Of a stretch of DNA of 64,000 nt, positions 33,633-41,952 are shown in pieces. Below the pieces are notes generated by a model. It saw nothing but the letters and a program-made list of their open reading frames with translations. It searched no databases and was not told the origin of the DNA. Position 1 is the stretch's first letter. Every line of letters begins with the position of its first letter. The position numbers and the translations under genes were made by a program. This DNA comes from Lachnospiraceae bacterium (GTDB lineage: Bacteria; Bacillota; Clostridia; Lachnospirales; Lachnospiraceae). The DNA is taken from the NCBI GenBank assembly GCA_900766925.1, contig CAAFXG010000316.1, positions 1 through 64,000 of the forward strand. The letters run 5' to 3'.

Positions 33633-34862
33633 ATGTATGATAATAACGAATTAGTTGAGAAGGTTATACTTGTCAGCGTCGATTTAGATAACGGTGAGGA
33701 TGTTTCGAGTAACCTTGATGAGCTTGAAGAGCTTGTTAAAACTGCAGGGGCAGTAGTTGTCGGCAGACTTATCCAAAAAAAGGAAAATATAGATAAAGCA
33801 ACTTATATTGGCTCCGGTAAAACTCAGGAATTAAAGGATATGGTTTATAATCTTGACGCGACAGGAATTGTCAGTGATGATGAGCTTTCTCCTATGCAGA
33901 TTTCCAACCTTACTAACGAGCTTGACACAAAGATTATGGACAGGACAATGGTTATTCTTGATATTTTTGCCGCAAGAGCCAATACAAGAGAGGGTAAAAT
34001 ACAGGTTGAGCTTGCACAGCTTAAATATCGTTCATCCAGACTTATCGGAATGAGGAGCTCTCTTTCAAGACTTGGTGGAGGTATAGGTACAAGGGGTCCC
34101 GGTGAAAAAAAGCTTGAAATTGACAGGCGAATAATAAGAGATCGTATTGCTCAGCTTGGACGTGAGCTCGAAGATGTGAAGTCCCACCGTGAAGTAATGC
34201 GTAAGCAGCGCATGGAAGGTAATTTGCCTATAATTTCTATTGTAGGCTATACAAATGCAGGTAAATCAACGCTTCTTAATCATTTGACTGACGCAGGTGT
34301 GCTGGAGGAGGATAAGCTGTTTGCAACATTGGATCCTACATCACGTAATTTCAAGCTGTCAAATGGGCAGGAGGTAATTATTACAGACACAGTCGGTTTT
34401 ATACGCAAGCTTCCTCACCATCTGATTAATGCTTTTCGTTCAACACTCGAAGAGGCTAAATATTCTGATATTATTTTACATGTCGTAGATATTTCAAATC
34501 CTCATGCCGACAGTCAGATTGCTGCTGTTTATGATACCCTGAACGGACTGGGTGTATCTGATAAACCCATTATTACTGCCTTTAATAAAATTGATAAATG
34601 TGATGAGCTTCCGGTTATAAAGGATTTGACAGCAGACGAGACAATTCGTATTTCAGCCAAAAAGGAAATAGGCTTTGATGAATTATCAGAGGTGCTGGCA
34701 AGACAGATAAATAAGCTTCGGGTATACATTGAAAAAATTATACCATATTCTGACGCCGGACTTGTTAACCGAATTCATACATCAGGTACTATTTTAGAAG
34801 AAGAATACAGAGAGGATGGAATATTTATCAGGGCTTATATTGATTCAAGCCTTGGTATATAA
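33633..34862 (+). CDS. hflX: GTPase HflX
   Basis: 409 residues. N-terminal HflX domain (YIGSGKTQELKD, RTMVILDIFAARANTREGKIQVELAQLKYRSSRL), coiled coil, then G domain: G1 GYTNAGKST, G3 DTVGFI, G4 NKID. HflX binds 50S subunits and splits or rescues stalled ribosomes, so it fits with tmRNA and the TetM-Rae1 fusion in this window as a translation quality-control gene. The rRNA methyltransferase gene begins 7 bp after its stop. Confidence 0.95.
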   Translation: MYDNNELVEKVILVSVDLDNGEDVSSNLDELEELVKTAGAVVVGRLIQKKENIDKATYIGSGKTQELKDMVYNLDATGIVSDDELSPMQISNLTNELDTKIMDRTMVILDIFAARANTREGKIQVELAQLKYRSSRLIGMRSSLSRLGGGIGTRGPGEKKLEIDRRIIRDRIAQLGRELEDVKSHREVMRKQRMEGNLPIISIVGYTNAGKSTLLNHLTDAGVLEEDKLFATLDPTSRNFKLSNGQEVIITDTVGFIRKLPHHLINAFRSTLEEAKYSDIILHVVDISNPHADSQIAAVYDTLNGLGVSDKPIITAFNKIDKCDELPVIKDLTADETIRISAKKEIGFDELSEVLARQINKLRVYIEKIIPYSDAGLVNRIHTSGTILEEEYREDGIFIRAYIDSSLGI

Positions 34863-34869
34863 AATCAAC

Positions 34870-36240
34870 ATGGAGCTTCCAAAATTATTTGAGAGTAATA
34901 TGCGTTCCCTGCTTGGAGGGGAATTCGAACAATATAAAGAATGTCTTGATAAACCTATGTATCATGGTATTCGAATTAATACAACTAAAATTTCAGTTGA
35001 GGATTTTCTAAAAATATCTCCGTTTCACCTGGAACCGGTTCCATGGTGTTCAAACGGCTTTTATTATGATGAAGAAATTGATAAGCCATCTAAGCATCCA
35101 TTTTATTTTGCAGGCTTATATTATATACAGGAGCCAAGTGCCATGACCCCTGCGGCTGTTATTCCCGTTAATAAGGGTGACAGGGTTCTTGATATTTGTG
35201 CAGCTCCCGGAGGTAAATCAACAGAATTAGCTTCAAAGCTTGCTGATACCGGAATACTTGTATCAAACGATATAAGTGCATCAAGAGCCAAGGCTTTACT
35301 CAAAAATTTAGAGGTTTTTGGAGTCGGCAATGCACTTATTATCAGTGAAGCTCCATATAAGCTTTCTGAGCGTTTCCCCGAGTATTTTGATAAAATACTT
35401 ATTGATGCACCATGTTCAGGCGAAGGTATGTTCAGAAAATCAAATTCAATGATTACTGCATGGGAAAATAACGGTAATCAATTATTTGCTGATATCCAGA
35501 GAAGTATTTTACCTGAGGCGGTAAAAATGCTTAAACCGGGCGGAATGCTTCTTTATTCAACATGCACCTTTGCTCCACTTGAAAATGAACAATCTGTTGA
35601 ATATTTACTTTCTTTAGATGACAATCTGGAAATTGTACCATTTGACAAATATGAAAAATTTGATGATGGTCACCCGGATTGGGGTAACACTGACAATGAT
35701 GCATTAAAGAGTTGTGCAAGACTATGGCCGCACAGACTTAAAGGAGAGGGTCATTTTGTCTGTCTTGTAAAGAAGAACGGCACGTCAACCAATTCAGGTA
35801 ATACCGGCGATTACCCTGTAAAAAGAGTAAAGCTTCCAAATGAGGTTACGGAATTCCTTGATTTGATTAATAAACCCTTTGACAAATCCAGATTCGAAAT
35901 ATCAGGTGATAAATTATATTACATTCCTGAAGCATTTCCGGGAGTTCGTGGCTTAAGGATACTAAGATGCGGCTTGTACATGGGTGAACTTAAGAAGAAT
36001 CGTTTTGAGCCAAGTCAGTCACTTGCAATGTATCTAAAGGGAGAGGAATTTACAAATTCAATTTCCTTAGCTGCAGATGATGAAAGAATCAAAAGGTATC
36101 TTAAGGGCGAAACAATTAACGTAGATGGTAAAGACGGCTGGGCATTGATTTGTGTTAACTCATATCCGCTTGGCTGGGGTAAGCTTAACAACGGTACGCT
36201 CAAAAATAAATATCTTGCCGGCTGGAGACTTATGTCCTGA
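34870..36240 (+). CDS. RsmF/NOL1-NOP2-Sun family RNA m5C methyltransferase
   Basis: 456 residues from ATG 34870 (MELPKLFESNM); an in-frame ATG at 34816 inside hflX is less likely, though neither has a strong SD. SAM motif I DICAAPGGKSTELA, catalytic motif IV DAPCSGEGMFRK and motif VI STCTFAPLENEQ with both cysteines. A C-terminal RsmF-like domain follows (about 300-456). It methylates cytosine C5 in rRNA or tRNA; the exact target is unknown. Confidence 0.9.
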   Translation: MELPKLFESNMRSLLGGEFEQYKECLDKPMYHGIRINTTKISVEDFLKISPFHLEPVPWCSNGFYYDEEIDKPSKHPFYFAGLYYIQEPSAMTPAAVIPVNKGDRVLDICAAPGGKSTELASKLADTGILVSNDISASRAKALLKNLEVFGVGNALIISEAPYKLSERFPEYFDKILIDAPCSGEGMFRKSNSMITAWENNGNQLFADIQRSILPEAVKMLKPGGMLLYSTCTFAPLENEQSVEYLLSLDDNLEIVPFDKYEKFDDGHPDWGNTDNDALKSCARLWPHRLKGEGHFVCLVKKNGTSTNSGNTGDYPVKRVKLPNEVTEFLDLINKPFDKSRFEISGDKLYYIPEAFPGVRGLRILRCGLYMGELKKNRFEPSQSLAMYLKGEEFTNSISLAADDERIKRYLKGETINVDGKDGWALICVNSYPLGWGKLNNGTLKNKYLAGWRLMS

Positions 36241-36302
36241 CTGTTAGCATTGTTGTGTAAGCGTCATATTATGAAATATATTATTTTATGAGGTTTTTGT
36301 AT

Positions 36303-36887
36303 ATGAGTAAAGTAAAAAAAGGTGATTATGGATATATAAAAGCATATAAAACAGGTAAATTACTGTGGTCACTCGCTTTTGCGATAATGATATCCATAAC
36401 TGTAATTGCTACAATAATTATGTTCGGAGATACATCCAGGGTTGCCATAGTATTTGCAATACTTTTATCCCTGCCCTTTGCCAAGTTTTTAATTTCGTAT
36501 ATTATGAGCGCTCCGTTTAATCCCTTGTCAGAGGATGATTACAGGAAAATATGCGATGGCACATGCGACTCAAATGGGGTATGTCAGGGACTGTACTTTG
36601 ATATTGCAATTTCCATGTATGAGGGTATTAATTTTTATCCATCAATGTGTATAAAGAATGGAAGAATATACGCCTATGTAATAGATAAGCAATTTAATAC
36701 TAACAAAAAGAATTATGAAAAATGGATTAAACAGTGTATAGCAGACAGTAAATATGATTACCCGATAACTTTATTTGACAATCTTGATGCCTATATCAAA
36801 AAGGTTGGGTCAATTAGCAGCCCTAATGATAAAACATTATTGATTGACAAATTCATCAAAGACAAAATATTTGAATCTTCATTATAA
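36303..36887 (+). CDS. hypothetical two-helix membrane protein
   Basis: 194 residues from ATG 36303 with GAGG at 36290-36293; ATG 36288 is an alternative. Two hydrophobic segments (about 25-43 and 47-66), then a soluble part of 125 residues with DGTCDSNGVCQGLYFDI. I do not recognise a family. Genes of this kind are often found between RsmF-like and RluA genes in Lachnospiraceae, but this is from general impression only. Confidence 0.65.
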   Translation: MSKVKKGDYGYIKAYKTGKLLWSLAFAIMISITVIATIIMFGDTSRVAIVFAILLSLPFAKFLISYIMSAPFNPLSEDDYRKICDGTCDSNGVCQGLYFDIAISMYEGINFYPSMCIKNGRIYAYVIDKQFNTNKKNYEKWIKQCIADSKYDYPITLFDNLDAYIKKVGSISSPNDKTLLIDKFIKDKIFESSL

Positions 36888-36908
36888 GAGATGGTATAAG
36901 GATGAAAC

Positions 36909-37919
36909 ATGATTGAATTAATAATTTCAAATAATGATGCGGGGCAGCGCCTGAACAAGTTTCTTATGAAATATCTAAATGAAGCTCCATCTTCATTTAT
37001 TTACAAAATGCTCCGCAAAAAAAATATAGTTCTTAATAACCTTAAGGCTAAGGGTGATGAAATTCTTGTTTTGGGCGATAGTGTTAAGCTTTACCTTGCA
37101 GATGAAACAATAACCCGATTCCAATCAGATAATAATAATAAACAGTGTGATAAGGCTGTAACCAATAAGGAAATTAATAAAAATACACTGGTGATTCTGT
37201 ATAAGAATAACGATATAATTGCGGTTCATAAGCCTGCAGGTGTTCTTTCCCAGAAATCAAAGTCCTCTGATTATTCAATTAATGAATGTATAGTTGACTA
37301 TTACAACACGAATATTTCTGATTCCTTATACAATCAAACATTTAAGCCCTCTGTCTGTAACCGTTTAGACAGAAACACCTCCGGAATTATACTTGCGGGT
37401 ATATCTCTTAAAGGAAGTCAAATGCTTTCAAGAATGCTTAAGGACAGGGAAGCAGATAAGTTTTATTTTACAATTGTTAAAGGTGATTTTAAATCCAGGA
37501 AAAGAATTACATCTTATATCAGTAAAGACGGAACCCAAAATATGTCTGTAGTGATTGGGGAAGCAGACTACAACAAATCAAAGAAATATCCTGAAGAATA
37601 TACAAGGATTGAAACAGAATTCATTCCGGTTTCATTTTCTAATGGATTTACATTATTAAAGATTAAACTTATTACAGGCAAATCACATCAAATAAGGGCA
37701 CAATTAAAGCAGCTTGGCTTTCCGATAATTGGAGACACCAAGTATGGGGATGAAAGCTGCAACCGTCAAATGAAGAAGAATTTTAATTTGAAGAATCAGC
37801 TTCTTCACGCAGGTCTTGTTATTATGCCTGACCAAACCAGGATATACGACCCGCTTCCTGAGCAATTTATTATGATTTGTAATGGACTTGGGCTGGATAT
37901 AAAGAATATTGAAGAATAA
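36909..37919 (+). CDS. RluA-family pseudouridine synthase
   Basis: 336 residues. An S4-like RNA-binding domain (1-65) precedes the catalytic domain. The catalytic Asp is D154 in CNRLDRNTSGIIL; the usual HRLD is NRLD here, which several RluA paralogues also show. KPAGVLSQ and LITGKSHQIRAQL are family blocks. It converts specific uridines in 23S rRNA or tRNA; the target is unknown. It lies 13 bp before recU. Confidence 0.9.
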   Translation: MIELIISNNDAGQRLNKFLMKYLNEAPSSFIYKMLRKKNIVLNNLKAKGDEILVLGDSVKLYLADETITRFQSDNNNKQCDKAVTNKEINKNTLVILYKNNDIIAVHKPAGVLSQKSKSSDYSINECIVDYYNTNISDSLYNQTFKPSVCNRLDRNTSGIILAGISLKGSQMLSRMLKDREADKFYFTIVKGDFKSRKRITSYISKDGTQNMSVVIGEADYNKSKKYPEEYTRIETEFIPVSFSNGFTLLKIKLITGKSHQIRAQLKQLGFPIIGDTKYGDESCNRQMKKNFNLKNQLLHAGLVIMPDQTRIYDPLPEQFIMICNGLGLDIKNIEE

Positions 37920-37932
37920 ATAGGATTTACTT

Positions 37933-38463
37933 ATGGCAACTTGGAATTCCAGAGGATTAAGAGGTTCGACCTTAGAGGAACTAATCAATCTTACAAATGA
38001 ATTATACAGAGAAAAAAATCTTGGCTTAGTCCAAAAAATACCAACACCAATAACCCCGGTCAAAATAGATAAGGAAAATGGAAACATTTCTCTGGCTTAT
38101 TTTGAAAAGGATTCTACAGTTGATTATATCGGTGTTGTTCAGGGGATACCCATATGCTTTGACGCAAAGGAATGTGCCACAGATACATTTCCCCTACGCA
38201 ATATACATGAGCATCAGGTAAGCTTTATGGAGGACTTTGAAAGACAGGATGGTATCAGCTTTTTAGTTATAATGTTTACATCCAAAAATGAATTTTACTA
38301 TTTAAGATTCTCTGAATTAAAGAAATATCTGGACAGGGTCAATGACGGTCATGCCAGAAATTTTAAATATGATGAGCTGGACAAAAAATATTTTATACGC
38401 TCAGAATCCGGTGCACCGGTTCATTATCTAAAGGGGCTTCAGCTCGATATAAAGGAAAGGTAG
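37933..38463 (+). CDS. recU: Holliday junction resolvase RecU
   Basis: 176 residues, normal length is near 170-200. The block NSRGLRGSTLEELINLTNELY, then STVDYIGVVQGIPICFDAKECATDTFPL with the metal-binding Asp/Glu/Lys residues, and HEHQVSFMEDF are family signatures. It resolves Holliday junctions, and with RuvAB elsewhere in the window gives a full branch-migration and resolution set. It is 8 bp ahead of nadE. Confidence 0.92.
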   Translation: MATWNSRGLRGSTLEELINLTNELYREKNLGLVQKIPTPITPVKIDKENGNISLAYFEKDSTVDYIGVVQGIPICFDAKECATDTFPLRNIHEHQVSFMEDFERQDGISFLVIMFTSKNEFYYLRFSELKKYLDRVNDGHARNFKYDELDKKYFIRSESGAPVHYLKGLQLDIKER

Positions 38464-38471
38464 GAATAAAG

Positions 38472-40430
38472 ATGTACGACTACTATAGAACCGCGGTAGC
38501 GGTACCTGATATAAAGGTCTGCGATGTTCAATATAATACACAGGAAATTATCAGCAAAATTAACGAGGCAAATAAGGAATCAGTTAAACTGATTACATTT
38601 CCGGAGCTTTCTCTTACCGGATACACCTGTGCCGACTTATTTCTGCAGGAGCTTGTAATAACAGAGGTCCATAAGGGACTGAGCCAAATTCTTAACGCTT
38701 CCTGTGGTCTTGATATGATTATAGTGGTTGGCGCACCTGTAAGGCTTTCATACCAGCTTTTTAATTCAGCAATTGTAATTTACAATGGACAGATACAGGG
38801 AATTAATGTAAAGACATTTATCCCTAATTATAATGAATTTTACGAAAAAAGATGGTTTTCCTCAGCTTCAGAGCTTGATGCAGAAGAGGTATCATCCAGA
38901 GAAATACTTGGAAATGAATGCACTGATAATTATTACATTCCAATTGGTAATGATATAATTTATCGGGTAAATGACGAGCTTACCTTCGGTATTGAAATAT
39001 GTGAGGATGTATGGTCACCTTTACCGCCATCTACCTGGATGGCAATGTCAGGAGCAGAAGTTATTCTGAATCTGTCAGCCAGCAATGACACAATAGGCAA
39101 ACGTGATTACAGAAGACAGCTTATCAAAAGTCGTTCGACAGCTCTAATGTGTGAATATATTTATGTATCATCAGGAAGCTCAGAAAGTAGCACAGACCTG
39201 ATTTTTTCCGGTCACAGCCTCATAGCTGAAAATGGAAGAGTTTTGATTGAAAACGAAAAAATAGTTGACAATAATTATATTATGGTATCGGATATGGATT
39301 TGGGAAAAATTCGTGCGGACCGTTTGAAGGGAAAAACCTTCAAGGATACCTACAGATTGTATGGAAAAGAGCATAGTATTCGTCAGATAGAATTTAATAT
39401 GGAGTGTAATTTGACGTCTGACGGTTCAAAATATAGAATCAATCCACGACCTTTTATTCCGTCATCCAAAAGCAAACGACTTGAACGTTGCAGGGATATA
39501 TTTGACATGCAGGTCGGTGGACTTGCAAAACGTATTTCAATAACAGGCGGAAAGATGGTAATTGGTGTATCGGGCGGAATGGATTCAACCCTGGCACTTC
39601 TGGTAGGTGCCCAGACACTTAAGAAGCTTGGAAGGCCAATGACAGACCTTGTTGGTATTACCATGCCGGCCTTTGGAACAACTGACAGAACCTACAATAA
39701 TTCACTGACATTAATGAAAACCCTCGGAATAAGTACTGAAACAATTCCAATAAAGGATGCATGTATACAGCACTATAGGGATATTGGACATGATATCGAG
39801 GTTAAAGATATTACCTTTGAAAATGTTCAGGCAAGGGAGAGAACACAGGTATTAATGGATTATGCCAACAAAATCGGAGCGATTGTGGTAGGTACCGGCG
39901 ATTTATCCGAGCTTGCTCTTGGCTGGTGCACATATAATGCAGATCAGATGAGTATGTATGGTGTAAATGCAAGTATTCCAAAAACTCTTGTAAAATGGCT
40001 TATTGACAGTGTTGTCCAATACAACCTGTTTCCGGACAGCAGTGAGGTATTAAAGGATATTATTGAAACTCCTATTAGCCCCGAGCTTCTGCCACCTGAT
40101 GAAAATGGCAATATATCACAGAAAACTGAGGATTCTGTCGGACCATATGAATTACATGATTTCTTTTTATACTATGTAATGCGTTACGGCTTTTCACCAT
40201 CAAAAATATATTATATGGCTACCCGGGCATTTGATGGTGATTATGATTCCTGCACAATCCTTAAATGGATGAAAACATTTTACAGGAGATTTTTTAGTCA
40301 GCAGTTTAAAAGAAGCTGTATGCCGGATGGTGTAAAGGTAGGTAGTGTATGTCTCTCACCAAGAGGCGACTGGAGAATGCCTTCCGATGCCTCAGTTAAT
40401 ATATGGATGAAGGAGCTTGACAATTTATAA
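38472..40430 (+). CDS. nadE: glutamine-dependent NAD+ synthetase
   Basis: 652 residues, the long two-domain form. The N-terminal nitrilase-like amidase domain (FPELSLTGYTC with catalytic Glu, GIEICEDVW with catalytic Cys) supplies ammonia from glutamine. The C-terminal synthetase domain has the PP-loop VIGVSGGMDSTLAL and GTGDLSELALGWCTY. It makes NAD from deamido-NAD. The stop overlaps the next ATG by one base (TAATG), so the DHH gene is coupled. Confidence 0.95.
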   Translation: MYDYYRTAVAVPDIKVCDVQYNTQEIISKINEANKESVKLITFPELSLTGYTCADLFLQELVITEVHKGLSQILNASCGLDMIIVVGAPVRLSYQLFNSAIVIYNGQIQGINVKTFIPNYNEFYEKRWFSSASELDAEEVSSREILGNECTDNYYIPIGNDIIYRVNDELTFGIEICEDVWSPLPPSTWMAMSGAEVILNLSASNDTIGKRDYRRQLIKSRSTALMCEYIYVSSGSSESSTDLIFSGHSLIAENGRVLIENEKIVDNNYIMVSDMDLGKIRADRLKGKTFKDTYRLYGKEHSIRQIEFNMECNLTSDGSKYRINPRPFIPSSKSKRLERCRDIFDMQVGGLAKRISITGGKMVIGVSGGMDSTLALLVGAQTLKKLGRPMTDLVGITMPAFGTTDRTYNNSLTLMKTLGISTETIPIKDACIQHYRDIGHDIEVKDITFENVQARERTQVLMDYANKIGAIVVGTGDLSELALGWCTYNADQMSMYGVNASIPKTLVKWLIDSVVQYNLFPDSSEVLKDIIETPISPELLPPDENGNISQKTEDSVGPYELHDFFLYYVMRYGFSPSKIYYMATRAFDGDYDSCTILKWMKTFYRRFFSQQFKRSCMPDGVKVGSVCLSPRGDWRMPSDASVNIWMKELDNL

Positions 40431-41944
40431 TGAAATTAAACGATCTGTTGAAATATAATGATATAACCATTCAATGCCATGACAATCCTGATGCAGATGC
40501 AATTGCATCAGGCTATGGTTTATATTGCTTTTTTCATGCCATGGGCAAGAATGTAAAGCTTATTTACAGCGGAAATAATATTATTCAGAAGGCAAATCTT
40601 ACCCTTATGATTGAAAAGCTTAACATACCGATTGGCTATTTCTCACCAACAGAGGTATCTGAGCATAAAATTAAGGGGCTGCTGATAACGGTAGATTGTC
40701 AGTATGGTGCGGGTAACGTGACTAAAATAGAAGCTGACACAATAGCAATAATTGACCATCATCAGATAGAGATAAATAATATTGACTTAAGCCTAATCAT
40801 GCCCGGTATCGGAAGCTGTTCAACAATTATATGGAATATGCTGACGGAAGAAAACTTCAATATCTCAGATGATTTAGGTACAGCCTTATATTACGGATTA
40901 CTGACAGATACTAATCAGTTTACGGAAATGCATACTCCATTGGACAGAGATGCTCAGGACGGAATCTCATTTAATAATTCTTTTATTTCACTATTTTGTA
41001 ATTCCAATATTTCACTTCGTGAGCTTGAAATAGCCGGAATTGCAATGCTTCGCTACAGCTTTAATGAAGATTATAATTTTGCAGTTATTAAAGCACAGCC
41101 CTGTGACCCCAATATTCTCGGATTAATCAGTGACTTTTTATTACAGGTACATGAAATATTCACCTGCGTTGTATATAACGAGGTACCCGGTGGTTTTAAA
41201 CTATCGGTGAGAAGCTGTGTGAGAGAAGTAAATGCAGGTGAGCTTGCTTCATTCCTTACCCAGGATTTGGGTTCAGGCGGAGGTCACTACCAGAAGGCCG
41301 GAGGATTTATAAGTAAGAAGCTTTTTGATGAAAAATATACAAGTCTGCATTCAGAAGCGTATTTTAATAACAGAATGGTAGAATATTTCAATAATTATGA
41401 TTTGGTTTATGCCAATGAATATGAGGCAGATATCGAATCTATGAAATGCTACAGAAAGAAGAATATCCCTGTTGGTTACGTTAATGCCTATGAGGTTCTT
41501 CCGGTCGGTACCCCTATAACAATTCGTACACTTGAGGGTGACATTGATATGCAGATAGAAGAAGACCTCATCATAATGATAGGTATTAAGGGAGAAGTAT
41601 ATCCAAACAGAATTGAAAAATTCAAGCGTTCCTACAAGCCGCTTCCTGATAAATACATTTATAATAAATATGTAATTAACAACGATTATGAGCCTGTAAT
41701 TAAGGACAGAAATACCGGTGAGATAAAGCCCCTTATTGATTATGCAAAGGTTTGTGTTACAACCGGAGAAGTACAAATATACGCAAAGCCGATAGAAAAG
41801 GATGTAAAGGTATTTACAAGCTGGGATCAGGAAAAATATATGAAGGGCAGGATAGGGGATTATCTTGCTGTTCGAACTGATGATTTACATGATGTATATA
41901 TAGTTGAGCAGAACATTTTCCAAAGAACATATGAACAATTATAG
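40430..41944 (+). CDS. DHH-family phosphoesterase
   Basis: 504 residues. The DHH domain is visible at CHDNPDADAIASGY (motif I), VDCQYG (motif II), IIDHHQ (motif III, the DHH triad) and the DHHA1 motif GSGGGHYQKAGGF near residue 285. The family includes nanoRNases and c-di-AMP/pApA phosphodiesterases. The C-terminal 190 residues (about 315-504) are an extra domain I do not recognise. It is coupled to nadE by a one-base overlap and lies 8 bp before the TIR gene. Substrate is unknown. Confidence 0.85.
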   Translation: MKLNDLLKYNDITIQCHDNPDADAIASGYGLYCFFHAMGKNVKLIYSGNNIIQKANLTLMIEKLNIPIGYFSPTEVSEHKIKGLLITVDCQYGAGNVTKIEADTIAIIDHHQIEINNIDLSLIMPGIGSCSTIIWNMLTEENFNISDDLGTALYYGLLTDTNQFTEMHTPLDRDAQDGISFNNSFISLFCNSNISLRELEIAGIAMLRYSFNEDYNFAVIKAQPCDPNILGLISDFLLQVHEIFTCVVYNEVPGGFKLSVRSCVREVNAGELASFLTQDLGSGGGHYQKAGGFISKKLFDEKYTSLHSEAYFNNRMVEYFNNYDLVYANEYEADIESMKCYRKKNIPVGYVNAYEVLPVGTPITIRTLEGDIDMQIEEDLIIMIGIKGEVYPNRIEKFKRSYKPLPDKYIYNKYVINNDYEPVIKDRNTGEIKPLIDYAKVCVTTGEVQIYAKPIEKDVKVFTSWDQEKYMKGRIGDYLAVRTDDLHDVYIVEQNIFQRTYEQL

Positions 41945-41952
41945 GGGGAAAC